In this document: piece by piece, positions 1 through 5,287 of the stretch | Numbering within the stretch: position 1 is the first letter of the stretch | Layout of the letters: each line of letters starts with the position of its first letter | DNA from: an uncultured Chloroflexota bacterium | GTDB lineage: Bacteria > Chloroflexota > UBA4733 | Direction: 5' to 3' | Assembly: GCA_937967325.1 (NCBI GenBank) | Contig: CALBSQ010000004.1 | Coordinates: forward strand, 1-5,314 | DNA length: 5,314 bases | Made by a program: the position numbers and the translations under genes | Notes under the pieces: model-generated | Told to the model about the DNA's origin: nothing | The model's input: the letters and a program-made list of their open reading frames with translations, nothing else | The model's database searches: none

Positions 1-697
1 AGAGCGTGATCGTCGGGAAGACGGTCGCCGCGCCGGTGTTGACCAGGACCAGCTGCCCGCCGGAGCTCGCCCCCAGCGAGATCGGGATGGCCGTGGGGAT
101 GGCCGCGCCCCCGCCGATGGGCAGGGAGACCACGCCGGAGATCGTGTTCTGGGAATACAGCAGTGGGTCCGGGCAGGCGAGGGTGAGCTGGAACTCCTCG
201 TAGTCCATCTGGTCCTCGCTAAAGCCCATCGCCAGGGGCGTGTCCATATAGCCGCTGGTGGTCAGGACCGTCCCGTTCTCCAGGCTGATGGTGATCGTCT
301 GGGGCAGGATCTGGCCGGCGTTGTTGGTCTGGTAGGCCAGGGCGTTGATCAGGGCAAGCCGGTTGGCCAGGTAGGTGAGCCGCGAGCCGTCCGGCGCGTT
401 CACGACGCCCTTGATCTTGATGGCGCGCTCCCCGTACAGGGCGTTGGAGATGTAGGCTCCCGATGAGCCGGGCAGGTTGTAGCGGGGCAGGCGCACCAGG
501 GGGGAGGCCAGCCCATCGATGTTGACCAGGATGTAGCGCTTGCCGTCGAAGGTGATCGTGTTCCCGTTGGGCGCGGCGATCACCACGGAGGTGATAATCC
601 GCATCGCGGGCGTTGGTGCTGGGGGGATCGGCGAGGAAGTATTCCCCGCGTACCCTTGGCCGAAATAGGCTGATCCGAGATAGTTGCTCCCAATCAT
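1..697 (-). CDS. Distal tail (Dit-like) protein, siphovirus tail component family, 3' end cut off
   Basis: An open frame starts at ATG 697 and runs off the window without a stop, giving 232 residues. Residues about 33-185 look like the siphovirus tail component/Dit family: a beta-rich N-terminal domain with IDGLASPLVRLPRYNLPG (60-77), then GERAIKIKGVV (89-99), a helical stretch rich in Leu and Ala (107-121), and FQLTLACPDPLLYS (169-182), matching the family's 'f.a.DP.ly' element. Dit proteins form hexameric rings at the end of the tail tube and anchor the fibre or receptor-binding complex. A Gly/Tyr/Phe-rich head (1-19) and a proline-rich linker (22-31) precede this domain. ATG 697 is the only plausible start, because TAA lies six codons upstream in frame. 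No Shine-Dalgarno site is seen close to it; GAGGA at the tape measure stop is over 20 bases away. The gene follows the tape measure gene by 28 bases, which is the usual Dit position. Family call is by motif and position. Confidence 0.8.
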   Translation of the reverse strand, partial: MIGSNYLGSAYFGQGYAGNTSSPIPPAPTPAMRIITSVVIAAPNGNTITFDGKRYILVNIDGLASPLVRLPRYNLPGSSGAYISNALYGERAIKIKGVVNAPDGSRLTYLANRLALINALAYQTNNAGQILPQTITISLENGTVLTTSGYMDTPLAMGFSEDQMDYEEFQLTLACPDPLLYSQNTISGVVSLPIGGGAAIPTAIPISLGASSGGQLVLVNTGAATVFPTITL

Positions 698-725
698 AGA
701 CGAATGCTGCGATTAGCTTGGTTCC

Positions 726-3218
726 TCAAACTATTCCGCGATGTTCGAGTTGAAAGGCCATGAACGACGCGACGTTCATCGCGTTGGCCTCCCCTTGCAC
801 GTTGAAGCTGTTGTTCATCGTGACGCTGGTGTTCTTGGTGGTCGTCTGGTTGTAGTTGCCGCCAGTGCCGGCCAGAGCAAACTGGGGCGTCTGGAGTGAG
901 AGGTTGCCGATCGCCTTGGTGAAGCCCTCCACCCAGGCCGAGCCCACGTTGAAGCCCCACTGGTCGATGTGCTGGAGCGGGCCTTCCGAGGGCGGGCTGT
1001 GCCCTTTCGCCGCCTTGGTCCCGGCGGCGAGGCCCTTGCTGAAGACATCGCCCAGGTGGCCGAGCGCCTGCTCCACGCCTTTGACGAAGGCGTCCCCGAT
1101 GTTGATGCCCCATTGGATAATCTCCTGTGCTTTGGAGAGGAGGAAGGGGCCAATCTTCTGGATGGCGTTCCAGAAACTGTCCTTGGTCGTCTCGACTGAT
1201 TTTCCGATCTTGCCGGGAAGCTGGCTGAAGAAAGTGACGATCCCTTCCAGGAACTTCGGGACGGCGTCCTTGACCCAGTTGAAGATGTTGGTCCAGCCGG
1301 TTACTTCTCGCTGCCACAACTCCTGCATGGCCTTCCAGATGTTGCCCGGCAGCTTCTGGAAAAAGGTGACGACATCGCTCACAAACTTCGGGACTTGCAC
1401 CGTGGCGAACGTCACCAAGTAGCCGACGATGAACCCGATGGCAAAGGCGATGTCGTCCGGCAGCTTCTTGAAAAAATTCACGACGGCCTTAAACGCGTCG
1501 GAGAACCACTTCCCCGCGTTCGTGGCGAAGGTGGTGATGGCCTTCCCCGCCGCATTGAGCGCGTTGCCGATGAACGCCTTGATCTGCTTGAAGTGGGTCG
1601 CGACCAGCACCGCCAGTCCCACGATGGCGAGCCCCAGCGCGGCGATGATCACGACAGGCAGGCTGATCGCGCCGGCGACAATGGCAAAGACCCCGCCAAG
1701 CACGCCAAGGATCGGTCCCAGGAGCGACACGGCGGTGGTGATGGCGCCGACGACGACCAGGAGGGCGCCGAACGCCGCCACGCCGCCCAGGATCGCGGCG
1801 ATGAGTTTGGGGTGTTGCTGTGCCCAGACGGCGAACTGCTGCACGAGGGGCAGCACGGCCTTGAGGACCTGATTGACGGTTGGCAGGAGCGCGGTGCCGA
1901 TGGCAATCTGGAGGTTGCCGAACTGCTGCTTCATGCGATCGGTCTGCGCCGCGGTGGTGTTCGCGTACATGGCGTAGGCGCTCTCCGTGCTCCCCAGGCT
2001 GCCGTGCTCGGCCTTGAGGATGTTGACCAGGTCCTGGTGGGCGTTCCCGGTCAGCACCAGCGCGCCCAAGCCGCCCCGCAGGTTCGGGATCAGCTTGTTC
2101 ATCTCCTGGGCGTTGCCGCCGGTGACCTTGCGCAAATCCTCCAGCACGCCGACCAGCCCCTTGGCTTTGAGCCCGGCCGCCGAGAAGTCGAAGGCCAGAT
2201 TCACGCCTTTGACCGCAGGGAGACCGACGCTGCCCCCGCCGCCGGCCTTGGCCGCCTTGTCGGAGAGGGCCTGGTAGGACTCCGCCAGGTCCTTCACGTG
2301 CTGCTTGGCCGCGTCCATCGTCGAGGCGGCAACCTTGTGTTTCTTCCCCAGCTCGTCGACCCGCTCGCCCGCGATCCGCAGCTTGGCGGTGAGGTCGTCG
2401 AGCTTCGCGCTGTATTTCTGGCTGTTGCCGCTCACCGTCGCCGTCCCGCCGGAGAGGGCGTCCAGCTCGGCCTTGGCCGATTTGGTCGGGGCCATGATGT
2501 GGACCAGCATGTCGCGCACCTGGGTCGCCGACATCGACGCGTCGAAGCCGTTTCTGGTGAGGGCGGCGAAGGAGGCCGCGGCCTGGTCCAGGGGGACGTT
2601 CATTGCCGCCGCCTGGGCGCCGACCGGACCGAAGTCCTGGACCATATCCTGGATGGTCATGCGGGCGGAGGCGGCGGCGGTGTGCAGCATATCCATCGTC
2701 CTGGCGGCGTCCTGCACCGGCAGCTTGAACTCGTGCATCACCGTGGCGAGGGTGGAGGCGGCGGAGGAAATGTCCGCGCCGGTGGCGAGCCCTTCCTTGG
2801 CCGCTTCCTGGAGGAGATCCGAGGCCTCCTTGCCGGAGTAGCCCATGTCGTGGATGTACATCGCGGCCTGGAGGAGCTGGTCTTTGGACGCCCCGGTCTT
2901 CCCGGAGAGATCCAGCACCGCCCGTCCCATCTCATCGATCTGGGAGGCGGTCATGCCGGCGTTGTTGCCGGTCTCGACGAGCTGCTGCTGCCAGTCGGCG
3001 GCCGCTTTCACGGCCGTGCCGCCCAGGACCCCCGCCAGGGTGAGCAGCCCCGCCCCCAGGACCAGGGAGCCGGTGGAGAAGGTCTTGAGGGAGAGCTGGC
3101 CGGCTTCGACTTGCGCCACGAACTTGCTGAGGGACGATTCGGCGGCCTTGAGCCCGGCGGTGAGGCCGGAGGTGGAGGAGGTGATGAGCACTTCAAGCTC
3201 GCCCACGACGTTTGACAT
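726..3218 (-). CDS. Phage tail tape measure protein (TP901 type), 830 residues
   Basis: This protein sets tail length, fills the tube lumen and leaves it during DNA ejection. Residues about 75-255 show the TP901 core: WQQQLVETGNNAGMT (76-90), AGMTASQI, GYSGKEASDLLQ (126-137), then FGPVGAQAAAMNVPLDQAAA. A charged probable coiled coil (about 264-325) and GGGG (326-329) interrupt the domain, which resumes at FDFSAAGLKAKGLVGVLEDL (343-362). A hydrophobic block of several potential membrane helices spans 471-541, with further segments at 51-70 and 591-606. Three aromatic repeats follow: NFFKKLPDDI (581-590), TFFQKLPGNI (618-627) and TFFSQLPGKI (662-671). A duplicated WG(I/F)N(I/V)G element lies at 703-722 and 754-773. 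At about 1.5 angstroms per residue, a family rule, the tail would be about 125 nm long. ATG 3218 is favoured because TAG lies three codons upstream; no Shine-Dalgarno site is visible. The gene sits 39 bases after the GT stop. The call is secure. Confidence 0.95.
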   Translation of the reverse strand: MSNVVGELEVLITSSTSGLTAGLKAAESSLSKFVAQVEAGQLSLKTFSTGSLVLGAGLLTLAGVLGGTAVKAAADWQQQLVETGNNAGMTASQIDEMGRAVLDLSGKTGASKDQLLQAAMYIHDMGYSGKEASDLLQEAAKEGLATGADISSAASTLATVMHEFKLPVQDAARTMDMLHTAAASARMTIQDMVQDFGPVGAQAAAMNVPLDQAAASFAALTRNGFDASMSATQVRDMLVHIMAPTKSAKAELDALSGGTATVSGNSQKYSAKLDDLTAKLRIAGERVDELGKKHKVAASTMDAAKQHVKDLAESYQALSDKAAKAGGGGSVGLPAVKGVNLAFDFSAAGLKAKGLVGVLEDLRKVTGGNAQEMNKLIPNLRGGLGALVLTGNAHQDLVNILKAEHGSLGSTESAYAMYANTTAAQTDRMKQQFGNLQIAIGTALLPTVNQVLKAVLPLVQQFAVWAQQHPKLIAAILGGVAAFGALLVVVGAITTAVSLLGPILGVLGGVFAIVAGAISLPVVIIAALGLAIVGLAVLVATHFKQIKAFIGNALNAAGKAITTFATNAGKWFSDAFKAVVNFFKKLPDDIAFAIGFIVGYLVTFATVQVPKFVSDVVTFFQKLPGNIWKAMQELWQREVTGWTNIFNWVKDAVPKFLEGIVTFFSQLPGKIGKSVETTKDSFWNAIQKIGPFLLSKAQEIIQWGINIGDAFVKGVEQALGHLGDVFSKGLAAGTKAAKGHSPPSEGPLQHIDQWGFNVGSAWVEGFTKAIGNLSLQTPQFALAGTGGNYNQTTTKNTSVTMNNSFNVQGEANAMNVASFMAFQLEHRGIV

Positions 3219-3257
3219 ACAGGGCTAGCATAGGGGAGGGACGTCAAGCCGAGGCTG

Positions 3258-3793
3258 TCAGGAGATGCTCCTGGTGAGCTTCTCCAGGGAGAGGGCGTCG
3301 GTGACCGTGGCTTTGCGCACGGGTTTGGCAGCGGGCGTCGCCTTGGACTCCTTGGCCCACGCGTCGAGCAGCAGCTCCACGGTGGCGAGGTTGAGGTGGG
3401 CAATCTGGCCCGGCGTCCAGCCGGTCTTCTCCGCGATTACTGCGAAGAGGCGTCCCCAGTCGGTGGCTGACTCAGCGCCACGGCCTGGGGGACGGTAAAA
3501 CCCAGGGTCGCGAGCGCCTCGGTGACCTCGGTCGCGCCGGTGAAGGGCAAGGTCCTGGCGAGCTCGTCCGGCGAGACGACAAAGTCCGGCTTCATCAGCT
3601 CGGTCAAGAGATAGAGCAGGCCCTGCAGGTTCGTCGACGGGTCGTCCAGCGCCCCGCCCTGCCGTTTCAGGTAGGACAGGAACTGGCCGAAATCGTACAG
3701 CGTCGCCTGGCGCGCGGTGTAGGTCTTCCCGCCCAGCGTGACGGGAAGCCGCTGGTCGGTCAATGCCGCCAGCGTCTGGTCTTGGTTACTCAT
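3258..3793 (-). CDS. Tail assembly chaperone, long GT-type form made by -1 frameshift
   Basis: I infer a 178-residue fusion. The first 99 codons are shared with the short chaperone up to the Gly-Phe encoded inside GGGTTTT (3503-3497). After a -1 slip, translation continues from the T at 3497 for 79 codons to TGA at 3260-3258. The joined reading is ...ATLGF-YRPPGRGAE..., and the extension contains DWGRLFAVIAEKTGWTPGQI and HLNLATVELLLDAWAKES, a compact helical pattern typical of T-like extensions. It ends in a basic, flexible tail. The extension frame has no ATG of its own, which argues that it is reached only by frameshift. By analogy with lambda gpGT, the extension binds the tube subunit and brings it to the tape measure covered by G domains. 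A strong stem-loop follows the slip site. The tape measure gene starts 39 bases downstream, as expected. Feature bounds span both frames; the join lies at 3497. Confidence 0.88.
3259..3273 (-). other. Perfect short hairpin at the GT stop codon
   Basis: CAGGAG CAT CTCCTG forms a six-base-pair stem with a three-base loop, and its 3' arm contains the first two bases of the TGA that ends the GT frame. No T-run follows, so it does not look like an intrinsic terminator. It hides an AGGAG, but that lies about 50 bases before the tape measure start, too far to be that gene's ribosome site. It might damp translation or protect an mRNA end between chaperone and tape measure genes. The function is a guess. 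Confidence 0.45.
3437..3793 (-). CDS. Tail assembly chaperone, short G-type form
   Basis: This is the unshifted 118-residue product. It is small and fairly acidic: LTDQRLPVTLGGKTYTARQA (11-30), LYDFGQFLSYLKRQ (32-45), then a Leu-rich helix LLYLLTELMKPD (59-70) and SPDELARTL. This is the general shape of G-type chaperones encoded just before the tape measure gene. Such proteins coat the aggregation-prone tape measure during tail assembly and are absent from the mature virion. The last 19 residues (TVPQAVALSQPPTGDASSQ) lie beyond the slip site and are probably an unstructured end. ATG 3793 is chosen because a near-perfect GAGGAGGTGA lies ahead of it. That site overlaps the tube gene's TGA, so the two genes are probably translationally coupled. 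Sequence alone does not give a named family; position, size and the frameshift extension carry the call. Confidence 0.88.
   Translation of the reverse strand: MSNQDQTLAALTDQRLPVTLGGKTYTARQATLYDFGQFLSYLKRQGGALDDPSTNLQGLLYLLTELMKPDFVVSPDELARTLPFTGATEVTEALATLGFTVPQAVALSQPPTGDASSQ
3451..3494 (-). promoter_or_regulatory. Frameshift-stimulating stem-loop downstream of the slip site
   Basis: The RNA can fold with CGTCCCC (3494-3488) plus AG (3486-3485) pairing to CTGGGGACG (3459-3451), nine pairs with C3487 bulged. A three-by-three internal loop follows, then an upper stem GTGGC (3481-3477) with GCCAC (3467-3463) closing a nine-base loop. The fold starts only two bases after the heptamer. Known stimulators usually leave 5-9 bases, so the lowest pairs would be open when the ribosome sits on the slip site. 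The pairing is read directly; the stimulating role is inferred. Confidence 0.72.
3497..3503 (-). promoter_or_regulatory. Slippery heptamer GGGTTTT for programmed -1 frameshift
   Basis: On the minus strand the zero frame reads CTG GGT TTT ACC. G GGT TTT fits the X XXY YYZ rule exactly (X=G, Y=T, Z=T), so both tRNAs can re-pair after slipping back one base (GGT to GGG, TTT to TTT). The next codon in the new frame is TAC, and that frame stays open for 79 codons. A second, weaker possibility is the run of five C at 3491-3487, where a P-site CCC could slip alone; I judge it less likely because the A-site codon would not re-pair. Confidence 0.87.
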
Positions 3794-3800
3794 GCATCAT

Positions 3801-3810
3801 TCACCTCCTC
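3801..3810 (-). promoter_or_regulatory. Shine-Dalgarno site of the tail assembly chaperone
   Basis: GAGGAGGTGA is a near-full complement of the bacterial 16S 3' end. AGGAGG is 10 bases ahead of ATG 3793. Its first two bases lie inside the tube gene's stop TGA (3811-3809), so ribosomes ending the tube gene can re-initiate here. It is the strongest ribosome site in the window, which suits a chaperone needed in quantity. Confidence 0.8.
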
Positions 3811-4294
3811 AGGTCGTGAAGTTGGTCACGACTTGGCAGTCTTGGGCGACGATCTCGAAATCCACTTCCGCGGCGTCTTCCATCTTCAGGGCGACGGAGG
3901 AGGTGGAGAGGATCGCTTGGGTGAACTGGAACTCGACCGCTTGGGCCGTGTTCTCGTTGATGTAGCACTTGATGGACGCGCGGGTGAGGACGTTCTGGCC
4001 GTCCACGACGGTGTAGTCCAGGCCCGAGCCGTCCGTGGTGGACGAGCCCATCAAGAGCGTGAAGAGCTGCTGGTTGACCGACTTGAGCTTGCCTTTGCAG
4101 GAGGGGGCCCAGCCGTGGCGCTTGGGCGCGGTGACCATCTTGATGGTGCCCAGCGCGCGGATGTCCTTGGTCGAGAACTTCAGCTCGATGGTCGCGTCCT
4201 GAATGACGGCCAGCTCGAACCCGTTGATGTCCAGGGTGCCCGAGTTGAAGGAAATATCGTTTGGTAACGCTGTTCCGGTAGCGAGTATTGGCAG
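3809..4294 (-). CDS. Major tail tube protein, probable CTG start
   Basis: Taken from CTG 4294 to TGA 3811-3809 this gene encodes 161 residues. It should be the subunit that stacks as hexameric rings to form the tail tube. The N-terminal part reads LDINGFELAVIQDATIELKF (21-40) and then KDIRALGTIKMV, a beta-strand pattern with the 'ingfe.aviqd..ie' element seen near the start of tube proteins. The middle has HGWAPSCKGKLKSVNQQLF, and the end alternates strands (ASIKCYINENTAQAVEFQFT; AAEVDFEIVAQDCQVVTNF). Position between a terminator and the chaperones supports the role. The first ATG in frame is at 4138 and would remove 52 codons of clearly coding sequence, so it is unlikely to be the true start. 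No ATG, GTG or TTG lies between 4138 and the in-frame TGA at 4303-4301. CTG 4294 has a Shine-Dalgarno-like site (4312-4301) at suitable spacing. A one-base indel that hides an ATG at 4337 or 4322 is the main alternative. Product fairly sure, start unsure. Confidence 0.8.
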   Translation of the reverse strand: MPILATGTALPNDISFNSGTLDINGFELAVIQDATIELKFSTKDIRALGTIKMVTAPKRHGWAPSCKGKLKSVNQQLFTLLMGSSTTDGSGLDYTVVDGQNVLTRASIKCYINENTAQAVEFQFTQAILSTSSVALKMEDAAEVDFEIVAQDCQVVTNFTT

Positions 4295-4362
4295 ATTAGT
4301 TCACCGTCCTTTCGTTGTTCATAGGTGGGGTAGTCATGCTGTGTTGGCAGTATAGGAACAGC
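4269..4362 (-). repeat. 8-bp inverted repeat enclosing the tube gene start
   Basis: On the minus strand GCTGTTCC (4362-4355) is the exact reverse complement of GGAACAGC (4276-4269). The arms are separated by 78 bases that hold the Shine-Dalgarno-like site and the CTG codon. In RNA this could bring the leader and the first codons together. Eight pairs over so long a loop are only weakly stable, so a regulatory role is speculative. Confidence 0.35.
4301..4312 (-). promoter_or_regulatory. Shine-Dalgarno-like site that supports the CTG start of the tube gene
   Basis: AAAGGACGGTGA equals the consensus AAAGGAGGTGA with one extra C. The spacing from its GGTGA to CTG 4294 is six bases. In the chaperone gene GGTGA is followed by ATGATGC (seven bases) and then ATG. 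The similar layout is the reason for choosing CTG 4294 over the ATG at 4138, which lacks coding justification. Confidence 0.55.
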
Positions 4363-4372
4363 TTGTCAACCG

Positions 4373-4795
4373 TTAGGTATTGCCGGCGTTGTTCGCCCAG
4401 TATTTCAGGTCGAGGCTTTTTCGGAAGAGCCGACGAGAGGGGGTGTGGAAGTCCCGGCTGGAGTTCTCCCGCACCCACCACAGCGTCCCGGAGAAGGTCT
4501 GGGTCGTCGAGTCCTTGAAGCCCAGGAGCTGGCAGAGGCGCTCGTAGATATTTTCGACCTCCAGGGCGTTGGTCGTGGACCAGAGGTCCAGCTGCAAGAG
4601 CCCCACGTGCATCCCTCGGGGCGTGGACAGCACCGTGCCGCCGGCGTCCTGGTAGGTGATGGCCGGGAAGACCTCGGGCTGGATATCCACATCGGTCGGG
4701 TAGATCGGCATGGTCGAGCTCGTCGCATTGAGCAACGTCTGCATCTGGGTGTCGTTGGTGAGCGTGGTCACCAGCCATTGCTTGAACGCGATCAT
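4373..4795 (-). CDS. Putative tail terminator (DUF3168/gpU-like minor tail protein)
   Basis: This 140-residue protein is probably the ring that caps the tail tube once it reaches full length and provides the surface that docks to the head. It has an N-terminal amphipathic helix (FKQWLVTTLTNDTQMQTLL, 4-22), then IYPTDVDIQPEVFPAITYQD (31-50), a strand-helix unit LLQLDLWSTTNALEVENIYE (66-85), and closing strands TFSGTLWWVRE (100-110). The order short helix, 'P.itY', 'v.lWs....a..i...l' is the pattern of terminator proteins of the DUF3168/lambda gpU type, with a size close to theirs. Its position between the gp10-like gene and the tube gene agrees. ATG 4795 is the only ATG, GTG or TTG start in the frame between the preceding gene and residue 1, yet it has no Shine-Dalgarno site. 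The 37-base gap ahead of it carries three GTTKACAACT repeats. The role is inferred from pattern and position. Confidence 0.7.
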   Translation of the reverse strand: MIAFKQWLVTTLTNDTQMQTLLNATSSTMPIYPTDVDIQPEVFPAITYQDAGGTVLSTPRGMHVGLLQLDLWSTTNALEVENIYERLCQLLGFKDSTTQTFSGTLWWVRENSSRDFHTPSRRLFRKSLDLKYWANNAGNT

Positions 4796-4797
4796 AG

Positions 4798-4840
4798 GTT
4801 TACAACTGTGTTGACAACTATCCCCGGCGTGTTTACAACT
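4798..4840. repeat. Three direct copies of GTTKACAACT in the gp10-terminator gap
   Basis: On the plus strand GTTTACAACT (4798-4807), GTTGACAACT (4810-4819) and GTTTACAACT (4831-4840) lie in the same direction, starting 12 and 21 bases apart. The third overlaps the 3' end and stop codon of the gp10-like gene, and the first ends two bases before the terminator's ATG. A related GTTGACAAG lies in the opposite orientation at 4370-4362, just after the terminator stop. Such spacing could suit a DNA-binding protein or an RNA element, but no known operator is recognised. Confidence 0.5.
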
Positions 4841-5276
4841 TGAGCGTCTCCTTCACCGCCCCCGCGAACAGCTTCTGCGCGATCCCGCCGTCGAAGACGT
4901 CGGTGATGGCCGGGCGCACGAACGGGTAGGGCTTGACGTGATCGGCGACGAGCCGCTTGCCCAAGGCGGGGACAAAGCGTCCGGGGGTCTGGCTGTGGCC
5001 GAACTCGACGAAAGGCGCGTACTCGGCGTCCGAACCCACCACGGCGGTCGTGGGGCTGCCCGCATCGACCACGTAGCGGATGGAGGCCTTCAGCCGGCCG
5101 GTCTGGATCTCCGGGTGGTCGGGATGCCCCTCGTCGACGTACTGCACGATGCTGTCGCGCAGGGCGATCGCCGCCCGCGTCACGCCCAGGACCTCGGCCT
5201 CCTTCGCCTTGACTTTGATGTCGGCTAACTTGGTGACGAGCTGGTCTAATCCCCTGAGCATGCCGGTCAGTTCCAT
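4833..5276 (-). CDS. HK97 gp10-like neck/tail-completion protein
   Basis: The 147-residue protein matches the HK97 gp10 family by several landmarks in order: an N-terminal helix with LRGLDQLVTKLADIKVKAKE (7-26), a second helix ending RDSIVQYV (40-47), TGRLKASIRYVV (59-70), DAEYAPFVEFGH (83-94), and the C-terminal KPYPFVRPAITDVF (115-128). The 'tGrLk.Si', 'YA.fvEfG' and 'PF.rPA' elements are the family hallmarks. These proteins sit at the head-tail joint or help complete the tail, and their genes almost always come just before the terminator gene, as here. ATG 5276 is preceded by GAGGAG at five bases, giving a firm start. The stretch between the second helix and TGRL (HPDHPEIQ, 51-58) is a short loop. 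The gene ends TTG TAA inside one of the GTTTACAACT repeats. Length is normal and no damage is seen. Confidence 0.9.
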   Translation of the reverse strand: MELTGMLRGLDQLVTKLADIKVKAKEAEVLGVTRAAIALRDSIVQYVDEGHPDHPEIQTGRLKASIRYVVDAGSPTTAVVGSDAEYAPFVEFGHSQTPGRFVPALGKRLVADHVKPYPFVRPAITDVFDGGIAQKLFAGAVKETLKL

Positions 5277-5281
5277 AATCT

Positions 5282-5287
5282 CTCCTC
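5282..5287 (-). promoter_or_regulatory. Shine-Dalgarno site of the gp10-like gene
   Basis: GAGGAG lies five bases before ATG 5276 and overlaps the TGA (5288-5286) that closes the upstream frame, so coupled translation with the preceding gene is likely. Confidence 0.7.

Noticed and set aside
6..203. A 65-codon plus-strand frame at the left edge
   Set aside because: It lies opposite the well-supported Dit-like gene and has no ribosome site or recognisable pattern.
694..1317. A 207-codon minus-strand frame overlapping the tape measure end and ending at the Dit-like start codon
   Set aside because: It is rich in Arg, Gln and Gly, out of frame with the tape measure, and has no family pattern. 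The ATGA overlap at its end is most simply chance.
1395..3215. A 606-codon open frame on the plus strand, opposite the tape measure gene
   Set aside because: Its product is dominated by Gly, Arg, His, Glu and Asp with no domain pattern. This is the usual reverse-strand shadow of a GC-rich gene, and the minus strand gives a well-recognised protein.
3219..3257. An intrinsic terminator in the gap before the tape measure gene
   Set aside because: The nearby hairpin is not followed by a T-run, and the gene order requires read-through.
3008..3403. A 131-codon minus-strand frame bridging the chaperone and tape measure genes, which might seem to be a second chaperone
   Set aside because: It is rich in Pro, Ser and Arg and looks non-coding. 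The true second chaperone segment is in another frame and ends at 3258.
4349..4369. TTGACA and TATACT on the minus strand, resembling promoter boxes ahead of the tube gene
   Set aside because: The two boxes are only nine bases apart instead of about 17, so they do not form a sigma-70 promoter. With a 17-base spacer the -10 position reads CAACAC, which is poor.
4296..4778. A 160-codon minus-strand frame covering the terminator gene and its leader
   Set aside because: It is a frame-shifted shadow of the terminator gene. Its last 13 codons are of interest only as the short frame discussed with the tube start.
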